DNA of 13,891 nt from Methanocalculus sp. (lineage in GTDB: Archaea > Halobacteriota > Methanomicrobia > Methanomicrobiales > Methanocorpusculaceae): positions 1 to 13,891 of the forward strand of contig NZ_JAUSCG010000032.1 in NCBI RefSeq assembly GCF_030651615.1. The letters run 5' to 3'. Of the stretch, positions 5,456 to 12,577 are shown in pieces. The translations under genes and the position numbers were made by a program. Below the pieces are notes generated by a model. The model made no database searches and was not told where the DNA came from. It was given only the letters and a program-made list of their open reading frames with translations. Positions within the stretch are counted from its first letter, which is position 1. Every line of letters begins with the position of its first letter.

Positions 5456-8009
5456 GGACGTCCACCTCTTCACCTTCGATCGTATATGAATAAACAGGAG
5501 AGAAGGCTCCTTCAGGAATTGCCACCTCAGATTCATTGATCTGAACTGATGAAACAACTCCTGCAAGTGATTCCGAAGGGAGTGACCGGATCGCCTGCAT
5601 CACAGCACCCGCCTCCTTCCTGAAGGTGGGGCCGATGATCCCCATGTTGAAGGTGATATCGGAGATGATCCGATCAAGATGAGGTTCTTCAGATCTCCAT
5701 TCGATCTCTGCATTTGTCGTCCTCCCCGCATCCCCGCCATCATCGATTGCCATCTGCGGAGTGTAGATAGTCACATGGCCAAGCGGTGCATTCAGGGCAA
5801 GACCTGCATCATGCTTGTATTTTCTGAGGAGTGCAACAACCGAGACGAGGAGATCTCCATCACGGATAGCCGCTGTATCCTGAAGCCTGAGATCCGGCCA
5901 GGACTGGTCGATGATACGGTTTCCCGTCAGATGGTAGTAGCACTCACTTGCAAAGAAGGGGATATAAGGCGCAAGCATCCCACAGAGTGCTTCAAGCGTC
6001 ACTTTCAGGGTATAGACTGCACCGGCACGCGAGGGCGTATCACCATACAATCTCCCTTTGACAAGTTCCAGATAGTTATCAGCAAGAATAGACCATGCAA
6101 AATCACGGATGGCTTTTAATCCCCGGTCGAACTGGTACGCATCGAGTGCCTCGGTCACCTCAGTTATGGTAGCAGAGAGGTTTGAGAGGAGCCATCGGTC
6201 TGCGAGTTCTGTCGGGTGAACTGCAGGGGTGGTATCGTCTTTTCTTATCTGAAGAAGGGAGAAGCGGACGATGTTCCAGAGTTTCGTCTGGAACCGTGAA
6301 GCGGCAACCACATCGTTCCAGCTGAAGGTGATATCAGATCCGGTTGCCGATCCAACCGCCGCCCACTGGCGGAGAGCATCGACACCGTACCGGTCAATCA
6401 GCTCATCCGGGGTGATGACATTGTTCCGTGACTTGGACATCTTAAATCCATCTTCACCAAGGACCATGCCGTTGACCAGAATGCTATCCCATGGTTTCTC
6501 TCCGGTCAGGGCCATCGACCGGAGGATCGTATAAAATGCCCATGTCCGGATGATGTCATGCCCCTGGGGGCGGAGCTGTGTCGGATAGTGTTCAGGCGTG
6601 GTCTTCCCATCCCACCTCGTAATGGCAAGGGGAGAGATGGAAGAGTCCATCCAGGTATCGAGGACATCTGTCTCTCCGGAGAATTCTGTTGAGCCGCAGG
6701 AGGGGCAGGGGTTCTTTGGGGAGATGAGTGTTGGGTCAACAGGTAGATCAGCTTCATCGGGGACGATCATCTCGCCGCAGGCAGAACAGAACCAGACAGG
6801 GATCGGGGTGGCAAAGAGGCGCTGGCGGGATATGCACCAGTCCCACTCCATCTGGGATGTCCAGTTCTCAAGTCTGACCAGCATATGTTCCGGGTACCAG
6901 GAGACCTCTCTTGCAGCCTTCAGTATCTCATCCTGCTTCACCTTCACAAACCATTGTCGCTCAGAGAGGATCTCAATCGGAGTCCTGCACCGCCAGCAGG
7001 TTCCAACCCGCTGAGGCAGATCCACCTGCCGGATCAGAATGCCGGACTCTTTCATATCGGAGAGGATAGCACTGCGGCATTCTTTCGCCTTCATTCCACT
7101 GTACTTTCCGCATATAGACGTCATCGTCCCGGTTTGATCGATCGCTTTTCTGAGATCCAGATTGTGCGTCTTCCACCAGACGACATCCTGCTTGTCACCG
7201 AAGGTACAGATCATCACTGCACCGGAGCCAAACGTCGGATCAACCGATTCATCCTCTACCACCGGCACCTGATGTGAGAAGAGAGGGACGGTGAGAGATC
7301 GACCTCTGAGTTCGGCATACCGTGCGTCATCCGGGTGAACCGCAACAGCAACACATGCTGCAAGGAGTTCAGGACGGGTCGTTGCGATCTCGACTCCGTC
7401 GAAGGTGAAGTAGTTCAGGAGAGTGGTATTCTCAGTATAGGCAACCTCTGCAAAGGCGATTGCAGTCTCACACCGGGTACAGTAATTCACCGGATGCTCC
7501 GACTGATAGATATACCCATCTTTGAGCATTCTGAGAAATGATGCCTGGGTGAGGCTGTAGTACTTCTCCTCCATCGTGATGTACTCAGAGCTCCAGTCTA
7601 TTGAGAAACCCATCAGCCGAAGAGAGGTCCTCATCCGCTCAATGTTCTCATGTGTAAGATCCCGGCACTTCTGCCGGAATTCATCACGGGGAATATCATT
7701 CTTGGTGATCCCATGAATCTCCTCGACCTTGACTTCGGTCGGGAGCCCATGGCAGTCCCATCCTTGCGGAAACATCACGTTGTACCCGCGCATCCGCTTG
7801 TACCGCGCGATGATGTCCATATAGACCCAGTTCAATGCATGCCCGATATGGAGTCGGCCGGTAGGGTACGGAGGGGGTGTATCGATGATGTACCTTGGCT
7901 TTGCCGACCCCCAGTCAAAATAGAAGTCTTCATCACGCCATTGATCGAGCCATCGCCGCTCAACCTCAGCGCATTCATAGGTTTTATTGAGATCCTCAGG
8001 TGATGACAT
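5412..8009 (-). CDS. valS: Valyl-tRNA synthetase
   Basis: This class I synthetase attaches valine to tRNA-Val. The 865-residue protein has the full ValRS layout. The Rossmann core starts with TPPPYPTGRLHIGHALNW, with HIGH at 54-57. It continues with QGWDCHGLPTEVKVE, which is typical of the Ile/Val/Leu group. The CP1 editing domain includes ATTRPELLAACVAVAVHPDD. Paired cysteine knuckles are present: CTRC, CWRC and CSAC with CPSC. KMSKS lies at 523-527. The C-terminal anticodon-binding helical domain is followed by a short tail. WTSQMEWDWCISRQR and the PQGWD segment fit archaeal ValRS better than IleRS. The ATG at 8009 has no Shine-Dalgarno sequence but a TATA-like box about 28 bp upstream, suggesting leaderless translation. 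The 3' end runs 44 bp into tmk on the opposite strand. Confidence 0.96.
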   Translation of the reverse strand: MSSPEDLNKTYECAEVERRWLDQWRDEDFYFDWGSAKPRYIIDTPPPYPTGRLHIGHALNWVYMDIIARYKRMRGYNVMFPQGWDCHGLPTEVKVEEIHGITKNDIPRDEFRQKCRDLTHENIERMRTSLRLMGFSIDWSSEYITMEEKYYSLTQASFLRMLKDGYIYQSEHPVNYCTRCETAIAFAEVAYTENTTLLNYFTFDGVEIATTRPELLAACVAVAVHPDDARYAELRGRSLTVPLFSHQVPVVEDESVDPTFGSGAVMICTFGDKQDVVWWKTHNLDLRKAIDQTGTMTSICGKYSGMKAKECRSAILSDMKESGILIRQVDLPQRVGTCWRCRTPIEILSERQWFVKVKQDEILKAAREVSWYPEHMLVRLENWTSQMEWDWCISRQRLFATPIPVWFCSACGEMIVPDEADLPVDPTLISPKNPCPSCGSTEFSGETDVLDTWMDSSISPLAITRWDGKTTPEHYPTQLRPQGHDIIRTWAFYTILRSMALTGEKPWDSILVNGMVLGEDGFKMSKSRNNVITPDELIDRYGVDALRQWAAVGSATGSDITFSWNDVVAASRFQTKLWNIVRFSLLQIRKDDTTPAVHPTELADRWLLSNLSATITEVTEALDAYQFDRGLKAIRDFAWSILADNYLELVKGRLYGDTPSRAGAVYTLKVTLEALCGMLAPYIPFFASECYYHLTGNRIIDQSWPDLRLQDTAAIRDGDLLVSVVALLRKYKHDAGLALNAPLGHVTIYTPQMAIDDGGDAGRTTNAEIEWRSEEPHLDRIISDITFNMGIIGPTFRKEAGAVMQAIRSLPSESLAGVVSSVQINESEVAIPEGAFSPVYSYTIEGEEVDVLMIGDVVLAIRKRA

Positions 8010-8032
8010 TTATAACAGGTTGTCACCATCAT

Positions 8033-8043
8033 CTGATATACTG
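8033..8043 (-). promoter_or_regulatory. TATA-like box of valS
   Basis: On the minus strand AGTATATCAG is centred about 28 bp before the valS ATG. This is the distance expected between an archaeal TATA box and a leaderless start, and no ribosome-binding site is present in the short interval. On the plus strand the nearby TTTATAAC (about 8008-8015) could serve the divergent DUF92 gene. Assigned by sequence and spacing only. Confidence 0.4.
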
Positions 8044-8055
8044 ATCGCACCAGGG

Positions 8056-9306
8056 ATGGCGGATATACGAAGCTTCTTCACTCTGTTTAACCAATTCCAT
8101 CTATTCATGAAGCATCAGCCACGCCTCCTGCTGGCCTCAATAATTGCCATACTCGGGATACTCATATCCCCTTTCATCCAGCCAGCGTGGCTTTTTTCGA
8201 TCTTTGTCATCTCATTCTCTGCTGTTCTCTACCTGATTCGGGGTACACAGTACATCTCCCTTGCACTTGGGGCCACTGCTCTTCTGTATGGGATCGGCCT
8301 TCTTCCCCTTGTTGCATTTGGTGCAACAGTTGCAATTGTCACCTTCGGAGAACTTGCATATCGGGCGGGTGGTGAAGGAGCACGGGCGTATATTCATTAT
8401 ACTGCCGGATCGTCCGGGGGTGCCCTCCTTGTTATGGCGTATCTTGGAAATATCCAGCCGCTTGTGCTGATCATCGGTGTACTTGTTGCGCTGATGCTCC
8501 GTTGTATCCTGGATGAGCGTGAGGATGCCTACATGATCATCATGCTCGGGGTTGCGATGACCCTCTTCCTCTTCCTTGAACTTGATTTCCAGGTGGATAT
8601 CCTGCTGCTCTTCCTTGCGGCAACGATTGCACTCCTCTTTGGGTACTCCTCATACCGGGTTGGCGCTGCCGACCTCTCCGGTCTCTTCTCAGGTGCACTC
8701 ATCGGTATCATCCTGATCGTCTTTGCAGATGTCACATGGTTCCTCGTGATGCTCGCCTTCTTTATCATCGGATCTGCCAGCACCCGGTATCAGTATGCAC
8801 GAAAAAAGACGATGGGTGTCGAACAGGAACGGGGTGGAGCGCGTGGATATAAGAACGCCTTCTCAAACTGCCTTGTTGGAACCGGTGCCGCAGTTCTCAT
8901 AGGTATTACCGGAGATCCGGTCTGGACAGCACTCTTCATCGGAAGCGTCGCAACGGCGACTGCAGATACCGTCGCCTCAGAGATCGGTGTCACCGGCGGA
9001 CGCCCATATATGATCACCACATTCAAACCGGTTCCCGAAGGGACAAACGGTGGAGTGACGCTCAGAGGCGAAGTAGCGGCACTTGTCGGATCGGTTCTGA
9101 TCTGCGGCATTGGTGTCGCTCTTCAGATCATCCCCTTCGAACTCTTTTTAATCGGTGTCTTTGCAGGGGTTGTCGGGACAAATGTGGACAGTCTTGTCGG
9201 AGCGACTATCGAAAACCGTGGGCTCATCGGAAATGCAGGGACGAATCTTCTTGCAACACTTGGTGGGGGAGTCTGTGCTGTGGTGCTTGTGCTGGTGTTG
9301 CTGTGA
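8056..9306 (+). CDS. DUF92 family polytopic membrane protein (VTE6-like C-terminal half)
   Basis: This is a 416-residue, very hydrophobic protein with roughly ten or more predicted membrane helices. The C-terminal half (from about residue 200) carries the DUF92 signature: GVEQERGGARGYKNAFSN, an ATADTVASEIG motif, then TTFKPVPEGTNGGVTLRGE, and at the end GATIENRG with NAGTNLLATLGGG. The acidic and polar residues in these conserved loops resemble those of plant and cyanobacterial VTE6, a phytyl-phosphate kinase of this family. A CTP- or NTP-dependent isoprenoid-phosphate kinase acting on archaeal lipid precursors is therefore a reasonable guess, unproven here. The N-terminal ~190 residues are additional membrane helices without a recognised motif. 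I chose the ATG at 8056. No good ribosome site is seen, and the ATG at 8107 is a possible shorter start. A longer frame from TTG 7987 would invade valS. Confidence 0.82.
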   Translation: MADIRSFFTLFNQFHLFMKHQPRLLLASIIAILGILISPFIQPAWLFSIFVISFSAVLYLIRGTQYISLALGATALLYGIGLLPLVAFGATVAIVTFGELAYRAGGEGARAYIHYTAGSSGGALLVMAYLGNIQPLVLIIGVLVALMLRCILDEREDAYMIIMLGVAMTLFLFLELDFQVDILLLFLAATIALLFGYSSYRVGAADLSGLFSGALIGIILIVFADVTWFLVMLAFFIIGSASTRYQYARKKTMGVEQERGGARGYKNAFSNCLVGTGAAVLIGITGDPVWTALFIGSVATATADTVASEIGVTGGRPYMITTFKPVPEGTNGGVTLRGEVAALVGSVLICGIGVALQIIPFELFLIGVFAGVVGTNVDSLVGATIENRGLIGNAGTNLLATLGGGVCAVVLVLVLL

Positions 9307-9331
9307 GGAGTTCGCGATGCATTGTCCTCTC

Positions 9332-9338
9332 AAAAAAA
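9332..9338 (-). terminator. Oligo-T tract behind the minus-strand membrane-protein gene
   Basis: Seven A residues on the plus strand give a T7 run on the minus strand, about 40 bases past the stop codon of the minus-strand gene ending at 9378. Euryarchaeal termination typically uses such U-tracts. The rest of the 71-bp convergent gap (9307-9377) shows only a weak 6-bp inverted repeat (AACCGT 9337-9342 with ACGGTT 9374-9379) and TTTTGTT on the plus strand, which may serve the DUF92 gene. Confidence 0.4.
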
Positions 9339-9377
9339 CCGTGATGATGAAATTTTGTTAAAAATAATGGAATACGG

Positions 9378-10214
9378 TTAGTACTTATACCACCGTCCCT
9401 TCTCGTCATAGACGCCCACCTGCTCCTGCTGTTCGATAGGTACCTTCTCAAGCCTTCTGAAGAAGGCGGCTTTGAAGGTGAGGGTGAAAGGCGTTATAAG
9501 GAATGCCCAGAGGAAGAGGACGACCGCTGTTGCTACAACGGCGTTTGGTCCAAGAAATGCCATCACCTCTTCACCGGACATTGAGCTGATGAGATCGGGA
9601 TCCATTTCACCAAGTTCGCTCACCTTCTCCCAGAGGAGTGCTGCCCATACAAAGGCGAGTCCAAAGAGGGTGATTCCAAAGATGACGATATTGACGACGA
9701 TGAAGAGGAGCACCTTCCAGGAGTAGAAAAGAACAAGGGCGATGCTCGATTTGAGGGAGTCAAATATCTTCTCGTCCCTGAAGACTGCGAACGTATCATA
9801 GAAGTATGTCAGGAGGAGGATCGGAACAGAGACCCCCATCGCGATCATGAAGGCGCTATCGGCGGTTGGAATCACTCCGATGATCGCTGTACTCGATATG
9901 ACGAGGAGTATCGTCAGAAACGATGCAAAGAGGACGATCAGCAGGGGCAGGAGGACACGGAAATAGTAGTTCTTCCCGTACCTGAAGTAGACAGAGAGAT
10001 CATTCTTCTCTTCACGTATGATCCCATAACTTCCCGCGATGATGAAGGGGAAGAGGAGGAAGGCAATGATCTGAAACCCTCCTGTTGAGATCTGATCTGT
10101 TCCTCCAATCAGGATATCCCCCGCCGAGACAATGGCGATGATCAGCCCTGAAAGCCAGAGGAGAGGGAGATTTTTCAGAAGACCGAAGGTATCGGCGAAT
10201 GCCTCACGTATCAT
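9378..10214 (-). CDS. Multi-pass membrane protein (DUF4013-like)
   Basis: This is a 278-residue integral membrane protein of unknown function with about six hydrophobic segments, near residues 18-36, 46-66, 86-112, 122-140, 165-192 and 225-250. The N-terminal IREAFADTFGLLKN followed by a first membrane helix, and the general size, resemble the DUF4013 group of archaeal membrane proteins. The C-terminus is soluble and charged, ending in a KGRWYKY tail. No transporter or enzyme motif is evident. The ATG at 10214 is used here. A GTG two codons upstream (10220) overlaps the preceding stop codon (GTGA) and has AAGGA four bases before it, so it is nearly as plausible and would add two residues. It sits directly behind the pyruvate-kinase-like gene, and the pair is probably co-transcribed. 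The membrane topology is clear; the family label is tentative. Confidence 0.7.
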   Translation of the reverse strand: MIREAFADTFGLLKNLPLLWLSGLIIAIVSAGDILIGGTDQISTGGFQIIAFLLFPFIIAGSYGIIREEKNDLSVYFRYGKNYYFRVLLPLLIVLFASFLTILLVISSTAIIGVIPTADSAFMIAMGVSVPILLLTYFYDTFAVFRDEKIFDSLKSSIALVLFYSWKVLLFIVVNIVIFGITLFGLAFVWAALLWEKVSELGEMDPDLISSMSGEEVMAFLGPNAVVATAVVLFLWAFLITPFTLTFKAAFFRRLEKVPIEQQEQVGVYDEKGRWYKY

Positions 10215-10216
10215 GG

Positions 10217-10807
10217 TCACCGGTTCCTTGGCATGGCGACGATCTCGCGCACCTGTAGGTCAAAGAATGAGGCGGTATGTGCAGGTCTGATGACTGCGAC
10301 GCAGTCTGCACCGGAGATGGTGCCGCCGACAGCGATCACCTCATCGGTCACATTGATTGCGCCCTGATCTGCTGCAATCAAAACACACTCAACAGCAACC
10401 TTCAACCCGATCGCAACAACCCGGCGGAGGGCTTCTGCGATCGCTTCTGTCCGTGAGCCACCACCTATCCTTGAGGACCGGGAAAGGGCGCGTTCAAGTC
10501 CTGAGAGGGCATGGGTCCCGGTGATGATCTGATGACCTTCTGCTGACAACGCGGCTTTCGCCTCCTGTGAGAACTCCCAAACACCCGGTTCTGAGAAGCC
10601 AACGACATGTGTCACAACAACCAGCCGGATGGCTGTACCACGTACTGCCTCACGAAACCGGAGTGCAGTCGCGCCAGAGGTGCTTGCAAGAATGATTCTA
10701 TTGATATTCAGTTCCTGTGCCCGTGAGATGGCAAGCTGAACACAGTCCATAGTATTCTCTTTTCCCGGAGAGTCAAAGTAGGCAGTCTCTCGTGTGATGT
10801 ATCCCAT
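10217..10807 (-). CDS. Stand-alone pyruvate kinase C-terminal (alpha/beta) domain protein
   Basis: This 196-residue protein corresponds to the pyruvate-kinase C-terminal alpha/beta domain occurring alone, a widespread archaeal and bacterial family. It starts GYITRETAYFDSPGKENT, followed by IILASTSGATALRF, VVVTHVVGFSEPG, GTHALSGLERALS, AALRRVVAIGLKVAVEC and ADQGAI, and ends with a Rossmann-like EVIAVGGTISGADCVAVIRPAHT. No catalytic pyruvate kinase barrel is present, so it is not a glycolytic enzyme; its role is unknown, and a small-molecule-binding function is plausible. The ATG at 10807 fits family N-termini. Longer frames to 10852 would run into the divergent ychF gene. No Shine-Dalgarno sequence is visible. 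Its stop overlaps the possible GTG start of the membrane-protein gene behind it. Confidence 0.8.
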   Translation of the reverse strand: MGYITRETAYFDSPGKENTMDCVQLAISRAQELNINRIILASTSGATALRFREAVRGTAIRLVVVTHVVGFSEPGVWEFSQEAKAALSAEGHQIITGTHALSGLERALSRSSRIGGGSRTEAIAEALRRVVAIGLKVAVECVLIAADQGAINVTDEVIAVGGTISGADCVAVIRPAHTASFFDLQVREIVAMPRNR

Positions 10808-10823
10808 GCATGTTAATATGCAT
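10806..10823. promoter_or_regulatory. Near-palindromic divergent promoter element before ychF
   Basis: ATGCATGTTAATATGCAT is an 18-bp near-perfect palindrome (only one mismatched pair around a TTAA centre). It lies between the divergent start codons at 10807 and 10845. Its TTAATATG core is about 28 bp before the ychF ATG and could be that gene's TATA box with a leaderless start. The symmetry would also suit a dimeric regulator acting on both genes. Seen directly; function inferred. Confidence 0.4.
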
Positions 10824-10844
10824 CGGTCGTACATGACAATTACG

Positions 10845-12011
10845 ATGATCACGCTTGCACTTGCCGGAAAACCAAACTGCGGGAAGTCGACCTTTTTTAA
10901 GGCGGCGACACTCGCTGATGTCGAGATTGCGAACTACCCGTTCACCACCATCGATGCAAATCATGGTGTTGCCTATGTGCGTGTACCCTGCCCATGCGGG
11001 TCCCTTCATCTGAAATGCAACAATTGCAAGGATGGATCAAGGTTTATCGGGGTCGGTCTCGTCGATGTTGCAGGGCTGGTTCCCGATGCGCATAAAGGAA
11101 AAGGGCTTGGAAACCAGTTCCTTGACCACCTCCGTTCAGCCGATGCGATCATCCAGATCGTGGATGCAAGCGGGAGTACAGATGCAGAGGGAAACCCCGT
11201 AGACACAGGGTCCCATGACCCGATGGAGGATGTGCGGTTTCTGAAGTACGAGATGGCGATGTGGGTTGCAGGTATCATTGAAAAACACCTCCCTCGCCTG
11301 ATCCGGAGCTCGCAGGGGAAAGAAACGGCACTGATCGACCATCTTGCCGAGGTGCTCGCAGGACTCTCCATCTCAGCAGAAGATATCAGATCGGCACTTG
11401 ATAGTACGAATGTCGATCTCTTCAGGGCTGATACCGATGCCATCTGCAAACTTTCAGACGCGCTGATCGAAGTGAACAAACCGATGGTGACGGTTGCAAA
11501 TAAAGCAGATATGGCAACAGATGAGCAGCTTCAGAAGCTCCCCGCTGAGATGATCCGCGCGACCGCAGCCGGTGAGCTCGCACTCAGAAATGCCGTTTCT
11601 GCAGGTATTATCAGGTATCTCCCCGGAGATTCGGACTTTAATGAAGATTCTGAAGCATGCCTCACCCCTCAACAACAGAGAGGGCTTTCGATGATCCGAT
11701 CCGTCATGAAGCGCTTCAATGGAACAGGGATTCAACAGTCGATAAACCAGGCTGTCTTCTCACTTCTTGATTTAATCGTCGTCTACCCGGTCGAAGACGA
11801 GACTCACTTTTCTGACGGAAAAGGGAGGATTCTTCCTGATGCTTACCTGATGAAGAAGGGATCAAACCCCCGGGATCTCGCCTATCAGGTGCATACCGAG
11901 ATCGGCAAGGGTTTCCTGTACGCGGTTGACGCGCGGACAAAGATGAGGGTAAAAGATACACTCGAACTAAAAAATGGAGATATTATCAGAATCGTCAGCA
12001 CAGCGAAGTAA
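10845..12011 (+). CDS. ychF: Archaeal YchF/OLA1-type (Obg-family) ATPase with TGS domain
   Basis: YchF/OLA1 proteins are ribosome-associated P-loop NTPases that prefer ATP over GTP. The 388-residue protein starts MITLALAGKPNCGKSTFF, with the P-loop at 8-16. It continues with NYPFTTIDANHGVAYVRV, then VGLVDVAGLVPDAHKGKGLGNQF (G3 region), a NKAD motif at 219-222 and a helical domain. A C-terminal TGS domain follows (DETHFSDGKGRILPDAYL through LELKNGDIIRIV). An archaeal-type insertion contains four cysteines (C49, C51, C58, C61) that could bind a metal. I start at the ATG 10845, the usual family N-terminus, which is about 28 bp from a TATA-like element. ATG 10833 would add four residues and cannot be excluded. 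The gene is divergent from the pyruvate-kinase-like gene and followed after 48 bp by a small helical protein. Confidence 0.93.
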   Translation: MITLALAGKPNCGKSTFFKAATLADVEIANYPFTTIDANHGVAYVRVPCPCGSLHLKCNNCKDGSRFIGVGLVDVAGLVPDAHKGKGLGNQFLDHLRSADAIIQIVDASGSTDAEGNPVDTGSHDPMEDVRFLKYEMAMWVAGIIEKHLPRLIRSSQGKETALIDHLAEVLAGLSISAEDIRSALDSTNVDLFRADTDAICKLSDALIEVNKPMVTVANKADMATDEQLQKLPAEMIRATAAGELALRNAVSAGIIRYLPGDSDFNEDSEACLTPQQQRGLSMIRSVMKRFNGTGIQQSINQAVFSLLDLIVVYPVEDETHFSDGKGRILPDAYLMKKGSNPRDLAYQVHTEIGKGFLYAVDARTKMRVKDTLELKNGDIIRIVSTAK

Positions 12012-12059
12012 GAATGTGCGAAAGTTTTAAGCTATGAGGATGAAGAGGAGATTATACGT

Positions 12060-12380
12060 ATGGCGGGCGAGGTATACCAGGCACAGGTTCTGAAGAACTT
12101 CTTTGAGACTATCACAGGCACTGATAGAAACCTCACCCGGATTTCGATGTGTGTGGTGACACTCGCGAAACTCAGGAGCGAAGATCCCGCCAAAGTCACT
12201 TTTCTTTTAGAACAGATGAGACGATCCCGGGAGAAGAAGGAACTCTCAGTGGATATCCTTGATTATATGGTAGATGCAGCAGTCGCACTTGATCTTGAAT
12301 TTGTCCAGACCGCCTTTGGTGTTACAAACGTCAGGCAGATCGCAGACGAGTTCGGATCAGTATCTCTCGACTCATTTTAA
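12060..12380 (+). CDS. Conserved-looking hypothetical protein, small and all-helical
   Basis: I do not recognise this 106-residue protein. It is predicted to be soluble and almost entirely alpha-helical, with hydrophobic residues spaced at helical intervals (for example LTRISMCVVTLAKLR at 25-39, VTFLLEQMRRS and LDYMVDAAVALDLEFVQTAF). It is weakly acidic overall, has a single cysteine, and shows no membrane segment, signal peptide or known motif. Coding potential is supported by GAGGAG nine bases before the ATG, by codon usage like its neighbours, and by a clear oligo-T terminator behind it. It lies 48 bp after ychF on the same strand and may share its transcript, although a TTTTAAG at about 12024-12030 could be a separate promoter. 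The position next to ychF gives only a weak hint of a translation-related role. Confidence 0.7.
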   Translation: MAGEVYQAQVLKNFFETITGTDRNLTRISMCVVTLAKLRSEDPAKVTFLLEQMRRSREKKELSVDILDYMVDAAVALDLEFVQTAFGVTNVRQIADEFGSVSLDSF

Positions 12381-12452
12381 GAGGAAGGACCTGACTGGGC
12401 GTTATTTCCTTCGAGAGAGCATGTGTTCCGGTTCTGCTTGATGAGCGAAAAC

Positions 12453-12461
12453 TTTTTTTTT
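12453..12461 (+). terminator. T9 terminator after the 106-aa gene
   Basis: A run of nine T residues lies 72 bases past the stop of the small helical gene, with no strong hairpin before it. This is the typical intrinsic U-tract terminator of Euryarchaeota and separates the ychF region from the AAA ATPase gene. Confidence 0.65.
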
Positions 12462-12486
12462 GTAATCGGTATGAGGGAGTCCGGTT

Positions 12487-12577
12487 CAATTGATCAGGAG
12501 TATCCATCTGCATTGATCAATAGTGTCCATTTGGAATGGATAGATTTATCATTTCAAATGAGCATTATCCGTATACC
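12487..12577 (+). promoter_or_regulatory. Palindrome-rich promoter region of the AAA ATPase gene
   Basis: The stretch holds ATTGATCA twice, at 12489-12496 and 12512-12519. The second copy extends to the 10-bp perfect palindrome ATTGATCAAT (12512-12521). An inverted repeat TCCATT-TGG-AATGGA follows at 12526-12540. A TATA-like GATTTATC (12543-12550) lies about 30 bp before the ATG at 12578, in keeping with a leaderless start. The 23-bp spacing of the two ATTGATCA copies is about two helical turns. Regulator binding is inferred. Confidence 0.4.

Noticed and set aside
7987..8055. Longer DUF92 protein starting at TTG 7987
   Set aside because: It would begin inside the valS coding start and add polar residues not expected for this membrane family.
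9337..9379. Inverted repeat AACCGT / ACGGTT as a hairpin terminator
   Set aside because: The arms are only six bases with a loop of about 31 nt, and the right arm runs into the stop codon; the oligo-T run is a better explanation.
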